Assembly (NCBI GenBank): GCA_965153355.1
Contig: OZ231127.1
Span: 23,498,001 to 23,562,000, forward strand
DNA from: Flaccisagitta enflata
Lineage: Eukaryota; Chaetognatha; Sagittoidea; Aphragmophora
Reading direction: 5' to 3'
DNA length: 64,000 nucleotides
In this document: piece after piece, positions 1 through 9,030 of the stretch
Position numbering within the stretch: position 1 is the first letter of the stretch
Layout: each line of letters starts with the position of its first letter
Translations under genes and position numbers: made by a program
The notes under the pieces: generated by a model
The model's database searches: none
What the model saw: the letters and a program-made list of their open reading frames with translations, nothing else
Told to the model about the DNA's origin: nothing

Positions 1-59
1 CTGAGGGTGTTTTTCAGCGTTCAAGCTCAACTATACTAGCTCATTTAGCTCACTTTTTT

Positions 60-260
60 AGTTGCGGACACGCAACTCTATAAGAGGCTTTGTCCGTCCG
101 TCCGTCCGTCCGTCCGTCCGTCCGTCCGTCCGTCCGTCCGTCCGTCCGTCCGTCCGTCCGTCCGTCCGTCCGTCCGTAACCATCAAGTCGAAAAGTGGGA
201 AAACGCGCATTTCCGCCCCTGCCCACCCATCCGCAACTGGTGGCCGTGTATCCGGCCTTT
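60..260 (+). mobile_element. Family A element A1 (GTTGCGGAC type, complete)
   Basis: Begins AGTTGCGGAC, which pairs locally with CGCAAC six bases on and also with GTCCGCAACT near the 3' end (10 of 10). The core is (GTCC)n at 92-177. The tail ends in the hairpin GGCCG-tgtatc-CGGCC. It sits in a T-run. Inferred to be a Helentron-like non-autonomous element. Confidence 0.75.
92..177 (+). repeat. (GTCC)n microsatellite core of A1
   Basis: About 21 near-perfect GTCC units forming the tandem core of A1. Other copies have a shorter, mixed GTCC/GTCG/GTTG core. Not coding despite being open in several frames. Confidence 0.9.
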
Positions 261-510
261 TTTTATTCAGTATAGGATAAAAGAATGAATGTTGAGATAC
301 ATGTTTGAGCATGTAAGTGAGCATAGCTGGTTGTCTGGTTGAGTGATTATGAGTATTGTAGCTTATCTAGCTTATTTCTCTGATTTTTCATGCATTCAAT
401 ACTTACTATTGCTTTAGATTTTATCTAACGACAAATTAAAAAGATTGCAGTGACTTAAGACTAAAGCTTGGTGAAACATGACCAATGCTTACAACTTTTT
501 TCCTGCCATT

Positions 511-747
511 GCTGGTAGCATGATTTACCTGCCTTTGCTTCTTCGTAAGAAATTTTCTTGGAAAAGTCTACCGATTCTCTTGTTTTACGTGCAACCTCGT
601 CAGTGTGGAACGGGGCACCCATCGGCTCCCTAAGCACAAAATCAGATAAAACTTACAATATTATAGTCTATACACCGGTAAAACAATGGACAGTCGCTGA
701 AAGCTTCATCATTGGAAACGTAGGGGAGAAATAAAGTTTTCCTTTTT
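511..747. other. Unique AT-rich spacer
   Basis: No coding potential, RNA gene or clear repeat seen. It ends in a short T-run directly before B1. Confidence 0.4.
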
Positions 748-1374
748 GGGCAGCGGCCCCAAAGGGCCGATGTCCTGTAGGACACAGGGGTGAACCGTTA
801 CGTCCGTCTGACATTACGTCCCCCCCCCCTTCCGAAGCTTCTCAAGCCTCTCAGGCCTCAAATCCAGCCTCTCAGGCCTCAAATCTGGCCTCTCAAGCCT
901 CAAATCCTGCCTCTCAGGCATCAAATCTAGCCTCTCAGGCCTCGAATCCAGCCTCCCAGGCCTCATATCCAGCCTCTCAGGCCTCAAATCCAGCCTCTCA
1001 GGCCTCAAATCCAGCCTCTCAGGCCTAAAATCCAGCCTCTTGGGCCTCAAATCCAGCCTCTTGGGCCTCAAATCCAGCCTCTCAGGCCTCAAATCCAGCC
1101 TCTTGGGCCCTATATCCAACCTCTCAGACCTCAAATTCTCATTGAATAACATGGCAAATTGACAGAAAATTTAAAAAAAACACAAAATCCCAATGAATAT
1201 CACAGAAAATTACCCAAATATGCCATTTCAGGACGTATGGAACTTCACCCCTGTGTCCTACAGGACATCGGCCCTTTGGGGCCGCTGCCCTGCTCTCACT
1301 TTACTTCTTCAGCTAATCACTCCAAGCAGGGCATCGGGTACCGCTGACCATGTGCGATCCTTGGATGACTTGTT
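748..1374 (+). mobile_element. Family B element B1 (subfamily 1, complete with 3' tail)
   Basis: The 5' inverted repeat starts GGGCAGCGGCCCC and contains the mini-palindrome TGTCCTgtAGGACA. The core is a 21-bp VNTR (ctcaggcctcaaatccagcct and variants) at about 840-1130. The matching inverted repeat ends at 1290. The tail holds CCCTGCT...AGCAGGG, CGGGTACCGCTGACC and a final 'gatccttggatgacttgtt'. The 21-bp unit keeps several frames open, giving false ORFs. Confidence 0.75.
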
Positions 1375-1499
1375 TGATTTGAGGCAATTTTAGAAAGTTG
1401 AGCTGTTTTTGGGCTGGGATGATATTCACAGCAAAGAAAGAGCTAATTTCTATCCTTCAAATGGCATCAGGGGGAATATGCACCTATATACAGGCCTGG
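1375..1499. other. Spacer before GA array
   Basis: Short non-repetitive segment with nothing recognisable. Confidence 0.4.
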
Positions 1500-1674
<175 letters not shown>

Positions 1675-1873
1675 GGTTTCTTTTCTTCGCATTCTCCTGA
1701 TATATACTTTGCCGATGCTCTACTACTAGTCTTTTTCTTGGTGTTTTCTCGTTCCTTCACACAGGCTATCCTTGATTCTGACCACTTTATGGGACAGGAA
1801 CATATCCGCGGGGGTACATTACATTTAGATGTAGATGTAGCACCACGTAATCTGAGGTGAGATTAAAACCCGG

Positions 1874-2174
1874 GGTATACTCGGGTATTTGGGTATGCTC
1901 GGGTATTGCTCAGGTATTGCTCAGGTATTGCTTGGGTATTGCTCGGGTATTGCTCGGGTATTGCTAGTGTATTACTTGGGTATTGCTTGGGTATGCTCGG
2001 GTATGCCCGGGTATTACTTTGGCATTGCTTTGGTATCGCTCGGGAATGCTTGGGTATGCTTCGGTATTAAGGTATGCTCGGGTATTGCTTGGGTATTGCC
2101 TGGGTATTGCTCGGGTATTGCTAGGGTATTTCTTGGGTATGCTCAGGTATGCTCGGGTATTGCTCGGGTATTAA
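1874..2174 (+). repeat. 11-bp minisatellite (CGGGTATTGCT)n
   Basis: About 25 imperfect units of CGGGTATTGCT, with GGGTATGCT and CAGGTATTGCT variants. The repetitive 99-aa reading frame across it is an artefact. Confidence 0.85.
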
Positions 2175-2186
2175 TCTCACATTTTT

Positions 2187-2312
2187 AGGTGCGCCAACGC
2201 ACCTCTATAACTGGCTTTGTCCGTTGGTCTGTCGGTCGGTCTGTCGGTTGGTCGGTAACGCATTCGTTCGACGATCCACACGGCGCACCTTATTGGCCTA
2301 CTTGGCTTTGTT
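2187..2312 (+). mobile_element. Family A element A2 (GGTGCGCC type)
   Basis: Begins AGGTGCGCC with local partner CGCACCT. The 3' arm is GGCGCACCT at 2282-2290, a perfect 9-bp match. The core is GTYGGTCG-rich and the tail ends ttggctttgtt. The arm sequence differs completely from A1 but is paired in the same positions. Confidence 0.7.
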
Positions 2313-2436
2313 CTATTAGAGATTACCAGGTGTGTAGATGTCATTTAGACTTGGAAACAGGGGACTTATTGCGCTGGTTGGAGAAGAATGTTTACTTGTT
2401 GAAAAAATTTTTGTTGAAATCATTTTTTTTTTTTTG

Positions 2437-2652
2437 GTTGCGGACACGCAACTCTAGAAGAGGCTTTGTCCGTCCGTCCGTCCGTTGGTCCGTCACAATC
2501 GAGATGAAAACGAGAAAAACGCGCATATACGGTACTGCAGTTGTTATTGTGTGTGCAGTGTGGGTGTGGGTGGGTGAGTGCGTGGCTGGAGTGGTTTGGG
2601 TAGTGTTTGGGTGAGGCTAGGAGTCGGATGCCCCTGCCCACCCGTCCGCAAC
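2437..2652 (+). mobile_element. Family A element A3 (GTTGCGGAC type, tail lost, interior insertion)
   Basis: 5' hairpin GTTGCG-gaca-CGCAAC followed by a GTCC core. A GT-rich insertion of about 95 bp (2530-2625) interrupts the middle. The 3' arm GTCCGCAAC ends at 2652 and the usual GTATCCGGCC tail is missing. Confidence 0.65.
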
Positions 2653-3392
2653 GATATTGTGACCCGCTTCACTTGTTCTTTTTCATGTTGCTCATCAATT
2701 TTTTCTCACCGATTGATCACTGACTTATCTAAAGGTTGAACTATATAGAAGATAAATGAGTGGAACTATGTCTACGTCACACTTTTTTTTATGTCCCATG
2801 TCTAATTGTCTATATATGATGTTTATTCACATGTAAACATGTAGAACCAGACTAAAGACTAGGCGATATTCAAAAAACAGTGACAGAACAATATCAATTA
2901 TGATGTCTCCAGGAATGTCTGTTTGTCTGTTCATCTCTCACTTCCCTTCGTTGCCTTTTTTCACTCTCTTTGTACTAAACTTTTCTCTCAGAGGAAAAAA
3001 GAGGTTTTATTTTTCATTGCCTCCATTTTTCTTCATCATCTCATTATACAACATTAACAAGAGATTCCTTTAGAGCTCTACAAAAGAGGAAGAATTGCAG
3101 CCTATGATTATAGGCATCAACGTTTCAGCTTCAATGACGCCACTTAACGGAAATAATAGCTTTTTGTTTCCCCCTTAGATCAATACTTTGAATCAATTAT
3201 TTCTCTCTTTGTTTTCTCCTAGATCAGTCTATTTTTCTTTTTTCTTTTCTTCTCTTACCCATTGTTTGTCAATTATTTCCTCTCTTTCATCGCCTTTTTT
3301 TTGGGAGCACAACTTGACAATGATAGTTTCCAACTTGCCACAGATTAGCGGATTTCCCACGTAAATTGGAGACAATGAAGATTTCATTTATT
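2653..3392. other. AT-rich spacer without recognised genes
   Basis: About 740 bp of AT- and pyrimidine-rich sequence. No ORF of note, no RNA gene and no clear repeat. Confidence 0.4.
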
Positions 3393-3558
3393 AGTCGCGG
3401 ACACGCGACTCTACACCTTGCCGTGTCGGTCCGTCGGTCGGTCCGTCGATCGGTCCTCCAATCGGTCCGTTGGTAACATTATTGAATTGCGAGCAGTTTT
3501 CGCATTACTGCTCCTGCCCAACCGTCCGCGACTGTCCTGCCGTGTATCCGGCCTTGTT
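3393..3558 (+). mobile_element. Family A element A4 (GTCGCGGAC type, complete)
   Basis: AGTCGCGGAC at the 5' end pairs with GTCCGCGACT near 3525. The tail reads tgccgtgtatccggccttgtt. A second copy (A5) follows head-to-tail after three bases. Confidence 0.75.
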
Positions 3559-3561
3559 TTT

Positions 3562-3711
3562 AGTCGCGGACAAGCGACTCCACACCTTGCTGTGTCGGTC
3601 GGTAGGTCGGTAGGTCGGTAAGTTACAAATTTTGTTGAATCCCGAGCGGTTTTTGCATTACCGCTCCTGCCCAACCGTCCGCGACTGGATTGCCGTGTAT
3701 CCGGCCTTGTT
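3562..3711 (+). mobile_element. Family A element A5 (GTCGCGGAC type, tandem with A4)
   Basis: Same layout as A4 in direct orientation, with a GGTCGGTA core. Head-to-tail adjacency with almost no spacer is a known outcome of rolling-circle (Helitron-type) transposition. Confidence 0.75.
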
Positions 3712-3869
3712 ACAATCCAAATTGTTCCGTGTTTGTGACAACCGTTATCAAAACCAAGTGAACATGTGAAAAAATACTTACCTTTATTAAGTCACTAAGA
3801 CTGTTGCAACCATTACAAATCGTAAGAGTAATAGATATGTAAGTGACAGTTACTTGACTCTTACAAAAC

Positions 3870-4215
3870 GCAGGGGTGTATACCAGTAATGGCGGCTGTC
3901 ACCGTGAGGAAAAAAGTCTTAAGCATTGGTCATTTTTCACCAAGCTTTTATCTTCAATTCCTGCATTTCTTAATTTGTTGGATCAAATCAAGAGCAGTTG
4001 TATGTATTGATTGCACTGAAAATCAGTAAAAAAAGAACCAAGCCAAATGAGCTAGATGAGCTAAAATACTCAAAATCATTCAACCAAATATCCAGCTATG
4101 CTAACTGAAAAGCTTGCTTGTGTTTGCACGCTCAATTAAGACATTTATTCATCCCATTAAAACTCAGAAAAAAACTAGGCTAAATGAGCTAAATGAGCTA
4201 GATTACTTAACTAGA
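3870..4215 (-). repeat. Right arm of the long inverted repeat
   Basis: Reverse-complement match to 1-510: 'ccaagctttta', 'aaatgagctagatgagct' and 'ccagctatgct' occur in mirrored order. It has no family A insertion and so serves as an approximate empty site for A1. Confidence 0.6.
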
Positions 4216-4249
4216 TTAGCTAGATTACTTAACTAGATTACTTAAAACA

Positions 4250-4809
4250 GGGCAATATGTGGACAGCGATACCCGTTGCCCTGCTGTGCATGATTGTGAA
4301 TTTGAGTGAGCAGGAAGCAGGGCAGCGACGCCCCGAAGGGGACGAAGTCCTGTAGAACACAGGGGGACTTTTGTTCGTCCGTTCGTTCGTCCATCCGTCC
4401 GTCCGTCCGTTTGGGCTGAATTCAGGTCTAAGAGGGCTGATGTAAGGCCAGAAAGCCAGTTGGGGGCTTGAATGGGCTGACTTGAGGCTTGAAAGAGCTG
4501 GATCAAGGCTAGGAAGGCCATAGAGAACTGACAGGGGGATCAGATAGCTGATTTGAGGCTTGAGAGGAGGTCTGGTGAGGCAAGAAGGTTGGATTGAGGC
4601 CTAAGAGAGGCAGTTTGAACCTGAAGGCCAGATTTGAGGCCTGAGAGGCCAGATGAGGAGCGTGGGAGTCTAAGAGGCCAAATTTGCCAGAGGCCCTGAA
4701 GGAGGCCAGATTTCACGCCTGAGGCCTCGAGGGCAGGACATGAACAAACAAACAGAACAGAAAGTCCCCCTGTTCTACAGGACTTCGTCCCCTATAGGGG
4801 CTACTGCCC
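4250..4809 (-). mobile_element. Family B element B2 (subfamily 3, divergent)
   Basis: The tail lies on the left (gcgatacccgttgccctgct), so the element reads on the minus strand. Inverted repeats at 4320 (GGGCAGCGACGCCCC) and 4809 carry the subfamily-specific words gaagtcctgtagaacac and its complement. The core is a degenerate 'ggcctgagaggcc' repeat, with a short GTCC tract by the left arm. Confidence 0.65.
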
Positions 4810-5330
4810 AAAAAACCCTCACAGATGAGCAGCTCTGCTCACTGACATGCTTTCCTATGGCTGCTTGCTTAAACATATATCAAGTTTTAGCTTAAGATAT
4901 CGAAAACATTCTCCGAGCGTTTCGAGACCATGATTTTTGGATTCCCGGCGAAAATTGTGTGGAATATGAGAAAATGGTATATTTCTAGCTATTTCGAAGC
5001 GTTTTTTACCATGTCGGATCAGCAGACCCTCCATTAAATATTTTGCCGTCCATCTATTCCCGTGAAAGTAACTGAATGGCTCATTAGTTTAGACGTTACG
5101 AGAAAATTAAGCAACGAAGGGCTACAATATTGTTGGACATGCAAACATCGGCGTATTTACAAATCATTGTGGAACCAGAAGACAGAAACACAAACCAACA
5201 GTTGGACCCATGGACGGAGAAAGCCTTTTCTATATAAAAACATGTCACTAAAAGTCAGGAAGAGGAAGGGGATGAACAATAACAATACCTTTAGGCCTGG
5301 CCGCGCATTATTGTTTTAATGTGTGTAAGT

Positions 5331-5332
<2 letters not shown>
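4810..5332. other. Spacer, no supported gene
   Basis: A short plus-strand frame (5062-5319, 85 aa) has no recognisable domain and no coding signal I trust. Nothing else seen. Confidence 0.35.
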
Positions 5333-5407
<75 letters not shown>

Positions 5408-5428
5408 TGTGTGTATGTGTATTTGTGT
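5333..5428 (+). repeat. (GT)n microsatellite
   Basis: About 40 GT units ending in imperfect gtgagtgtgtgtatgtgt. Confidence 0.95.
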
Positions 5429-6097
5429 GAACGCGAGAGTTTCAGGGCGTTTCGTGCATAAGACGCACTGAAAATTACTATAGAATTAGCTACCCAAGCC
5501 AGATGAATCATGATTTTCATAACATCAAATATGATGAAATTTTTTGCTTGGGTGTCATTAATTAACATGTTAATAGGTATATTTTGCATCAAAAAACATT
5601 AACAAGTCAGTTCAAGTTTTGATTCATGTATTCTATGGTCGAAAAACTAGACAAAGTGCAATGAAAATCCCACTTTGTTATTGTACCATGACCCACACAG
5701 AATTCCAAATTTTCATAGAAAACCTAAATCTCAACAAAATAGTTATATATTGCGATCCCTAACTCAGGTTATGCTTCGTTCATGTGCTCAGAGGTAGAAA
5801 AACGGGTGGGGAGGAAGGGTCGCCTCCCTGTAGCGGCGCGATAATTCATGCGTCAGAAGTCTGGTTGGACCAGAGAGAGCCGCGTGGTCGCGGTACAGCC
5901 TCCACGGCCGCGACCGCAACCACGACCATTTCCCGCGGCCCTCTGCCGACGATTGTTTTTGAGGGTTGGGGGACAGCGTCGGTGGGGTGGATGAGTCTGT
6001 CGCAGCGGCAGCACGCCATTCCCCTCCGGATGCTTTCCCCTTCCCTTCTTTGATGAGAGGATGAAAAGACGACGTCGGTGGTCGACCTTTGGAGTGG

Positions 6098-7407
6098 CTA
6101 CAGGGAGCACCCCTTTATCTCCTCCTCTTCTTCTTCTTCTTGGAGGGGCTTCTCCCTCTCCTTCCTTTCCTTCGCCTTTTCCTTCATCTCCTTTTCCAAC
6201 TCCTCCATCTCCCGCTGCATCCCTTCCAACTTCTCCTTCTTCTCCCGCTCAACCTCTGCCTTCACCTCTTCCATCTGCTTCCTCTTCTCCTCAATCTGTT
6301 CCTTCAACCCATCTCTCTCCTCCTTATACTCCAGCTGCCTCTTCCTTCTATTTTCCCTAAACTTCAAGTTCTTTTTCTTCTGCCTCTCCTGCTTCTTCGT
6401 CCATCCCCCCCGCTCCCCTTCTTCCTCATCCTCCACTCCTCCTCCCTCCCCCTGCCTATGCACCACCACGTCTTCCGCTTCCAAGTCCCTCGGCTCCGGC
6501 CCCACATTCGCCACCGCCCCTGCACCACGCCACTCAGGAAGGAGAGGGCACCCCCACAACTGATTGGGCATCCTCACTGCCCTCTCTGGCCCTGCGTCAC
6601 CCTTCGAATTCCACACCATCTCCCTCGTCCTCCACCTATCCATCTCCGCCGTCAACAAACCGTCCAACTCCGCGATCCTCAGCTTCCCCTTCCTCCTCTT
6701 CGCGTCCTCCGTCGCCACCGCCTCCTTGAAATCTCACCACCACCTCATGCTCCTCCATCGCCGAGTCGCCGCAAAACACGGCCACCGCGGCGGCTCCCTC
6801 GTCTCCGGCTCCCAGCCCGTGCGCCGTACACACCCCCGGCTTCTTCGCAAACCTCCGCATCGCCATCTTCACCTGCCCCTGACTACACCACAACAACACC
6901 GACAGGTGACGCAGGCGTGAGCCCATCGCATGGCCGATTTTGTAAATGTCGAAGCCATCTTCGACTAGGACCCAGTCCATTTCGCCATCGACCTTTATCA
7001 GTTGGGCCACGTATGTGTTGGGGTAGCGCTTCTGACCGACATGGAAAGAATAGGACCGCCAAATTGGAGGCCATAATGTCCCTCTGCGCTTCGGTCGAGA
7101 ATTGCCACTCGTCAAATTCTTCCGTCAATGCGTTGGAACCTCTACACATCCGGAAGGATCCCACCATGTCCGCTACTTCCGTCCTGCTCTTCTTCTTCCT
7201 CTCTCCATCCTTCTCCACCGCCACCGCCACCTGCGGACCCCCTGGCAACAACAACTCATTATTCTTATACTCCACCGGCACCTCCTCCGACTCCACCCTC
7301 CTCGGCTCCATCGCCTCGTCCTCCATCTGCACCAAATCAAACTCATACCCTCCTCCCAGCCCCTCCTCACACTCCTCCCCGGTCACACTAACATGGTGGG
7401 ATGACAT
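6098..7407 (-). pseudogene. Frame-disrupted coiled-coil ORF downstream of BEL pol
   Basis: Three overlapping minus-strand frames look like one gene of about 430 codons split by frameshifts. The first piece (ATG at 7407) is acidic, with EECEEGLGGG and FDEWQFSTEAQRDI. The second (about 7070-6730) contains YVAQLIKVDGEMDWVLVEDG. The third (about 6718-6098) is a long Lys/Glu/Arg coiled coil (KEQIEEKRKQMEEVKAEVER) ending in a run of Glu. A basic Gly/Arg-rich frame follows to 5853. It is GC-rich like the retrotransposon, on the same strand, about 250 bp past the pol stop. It may be a third ORF of that element, a captured gene, or an unrelated exon; I recognise no family. The 449-codon frame on the opposite strand (6089-7438) is its antisense shadow. 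Confidence 0.45.
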
Positions 7408-7661
7408 TCTCTCCGGATGCGGCGTCCACAACGATTGACGATTGTGAAATAGATTGTTTTTAAACGTGTTGACAATTTTTAGAGAATTTTTCTTATAATA
7501 CTTCAAGCAAGGGGGAAAAATTCAAACACAAATTCAAAGAAATATGGCAAAAACATGGGGACTGGGGCGGGTTGGGGGGGCACGAGGGAAACACACCTAA
7601 GGAGAAAGGGGCAAAGATAACAAGATATCAAAGACCAATTGAAGCAATATACTCGGCATAG

Positions 7662-8951
7662 TCACGCCGACAAACGCGCCGGGTCAAGTTCCAATCGGAC
7701 TACTTTGCTCCTATCACGTGTGAATGTCTTCCCATTCGCCGTCCTCACCACTACAGTCCGTACGACGTCGCCTCCATCGACTTCCGTGATGACGCCGGTG
7801 CGCCAATCTCCCCGTCGACACTGATCATCCACCAAGAGAACGACGTCGTCAATTTCCAAATCTTTCTCCACCCGGCGCCATTTTGGTCGCGCCTGCAAGG
7901 CCGAGACATAGTCTCTTTTCCACCTTCTCCAAAACGCATCAGCAATTGCGCGTGATTGGCGCCAAGTATATCGAAGCGCTTCTGCATCTGGAGGCGAGGG
8001 GGGCACAAGGTCGCAACCGGAAGACGCGTATACTCCAGGGCAAAGAAAGTCTATTGGCCGCAAAGCCTGGATCCCCGGCTCATCACCCACATAGGTAATC
8101 GGCCGCGAATTCATGGCCAGCTCTGCCTGGGCCAATACTGTTGCAAAAGTCTCGATGTGGAGATTGTCTTGGTTCAGTACGAACGCCAAATGTCTTTTTG
8201 CAGATTGAACCAAGCGCTCCCATACTCCACCTCGATGTGGTGCAACAGGCGGGTTAAATGTCCATTGTATGCCCGTCAGCCTTAATTCGGGTTTCGCGGA
8301 CAAATTCCATGCCTCCATTTCCGCGCGCAGTTCTTTGTCGGACGCGGTGAAGTTGGTGCCATTGTCCGAATACAAATGGCGAATCGCGGGGCGGCGAGCT
8401 TGAAACCGCAAGAGGGCGTCGATGAAGCAAGAGGCGCTCATGGATCTCAATATCTCGAAATGCACCGCGCGGCACGCAAGGCAGGTAAAAAGCGCGACGT
8501 ACACTTTGTGAGATGCTCTCCCGGCGATTTTGCAAGAAGCAGGTCCAAAAATATCCACCCCTGTATTCTCAAAGGGCAAACACTTTTTAGTCCTCACTTC
8601 CGGTAGTGGTGCCATCAGCTGACTTTCTGGGCGTTTAAATTGTTTTTGACACTCCACACACGCGCGCACGACGCGCGTCACGGACCGGCGTCCTTTCGTG
8701 ATCCAAAAGCGGCGTCGCGATTCACCCAGTACTTGTTCCACGCCGGCGTGCAGCTGACGGAAGTGGATTGACCGGATCAAGCATGCGACGGCCTCGCCAT
8801 CGTGTGGAAGTATCATTGGATTTTTAGCGTCAAAGTCCAATTCCTCGTCACGCTGGAGTCGTCCTCTGCATCGTAGCAAACCGGCGTCAACGTCAGAGCA
8901 TAACGCCGCCAGAGGCGATTTTGCGGCGACTTTTAGCTCCAACCGGATCAC
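7662..8951 (-). CDS. BEL/Pao integrase and DUF5641 part of pol
   Basis: The third reading-frame segment of pol, 429 codons. The zinc-binding H2C2 part has H63, H68, C98 and C101. The integrase core follows with the catalytic triad visible as D133 (NTGVDIFGP), D196 (YSDNGTNF) and E245 (HRGGVWERLV). A C-terminal DUF5641-type domain (about 328-425, WRRWKRDYVSALQ to TRDRSKVVRLEL) is typical of BEL/Pao and absent from Gypsy. The enzyme would insert element cDNA into chromosomes. The listed start (a GTG at 8951) is only where the open segment resumes; the frame runs upstream to the stop at 9009 and is the same frame as gag and RT. The true protein would be a continuation of 9009-11627. Confidence 0.85.
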   Translation of the reverse strand: MIRLELKVAAKSPLAALCSDVDAGLLRCRGRLQRDEELDFDAKNPMILPHDGEAVACLIRSIHFRQLHAGVEQVLGESRRRFWITKGRRSVTRVVRACVECQKQFKRPESQLMAPLPEVRTKKCLPFENTGVDIFGPASCKIAGRASHKVYVALFTCLACRAVHFEILRSMSASCFIDALLRFQARRPAIRHLYSDNGTNFTASDKELRAEMEAWNLSAKPELRLTGIQWTFNPPVAPHRGGVWERLVQSAKRHLAFVLNQDNLHIETFATVLAQAELAMNSRPITYVGDEPGIQALRPIDFLCPGVYASSGCDLVPPSPPDAEALRYTWRQSRAIADAFWRRWKRDYVSALQARPKWRRVEKDLEIDDVVLLVDDQCRRGDWRTGVITEVDGGDVVRTVVVRTANGKTFTRDRSKVVRLELDPARLSA

Positions 8952-9030
8952 ATTGTTGCAGGGATTTAATTTCCGCGTGGAAGGCTTGGGATTGAATGGC
9001 GCTGACGATCAATTTTCGGCGTCGGCCAAT
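8950..9030 (-). other. Double frameshift in pol
   Basis: The gag/pol frame stops at 9009-9011 just after LADAEN. The neighbouring frame carries the conserved BEL linker (KLIVSAIQSQAFHAEIKSLQ), and the original frame resumes near 8951 with VIRLELKVAAKSPLAAL. Two compensating indels about 60 bp apart explain this. They could be decay or an assembly error in the homopolymer. Confidence 0.65.

Larger units (their letters stand above)
1..510 (+). repeat. Left arm of a long inverted repeat (partner 3870-4215)
   Basis: AT-rich sequence with iterated TAGCTCATTTAGCTCA-like words, 'gagcatagctgg' near 310 and 'aagcttggtgaaa' near 465. The same blocks return in reverse-complement order at 3870-4215. The left arm is interrupted by a family A element (60-260) that the right arm lacks, and may extend past the window edge. 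Apparently a long-inverted-repeat element of about 4.2 kb; no transposase is seen between the arms. Confidence 0.6.

Noticed and set aside
748-1290. Classical cut-and-paste TIR transposon interpretation of family B
   Set aside because: The tail beyond the right inverted repeat is conserved and the B7 empty site shows no target duplication, so the right inverted repeat is subterminal, not terminal.
1889-2188. Repetitive hydrophobic 99-codon frame resembling a membrane protein
   Set aside because: Translation of the 11-bp minisatellite.
6089-7438. 449-codon plus-strand frame rich in Leu, Pro and His
   Set aside because: It is antisense to the minus-strand coiled-coil ORF, whose composition explains it; no recognisable domain.
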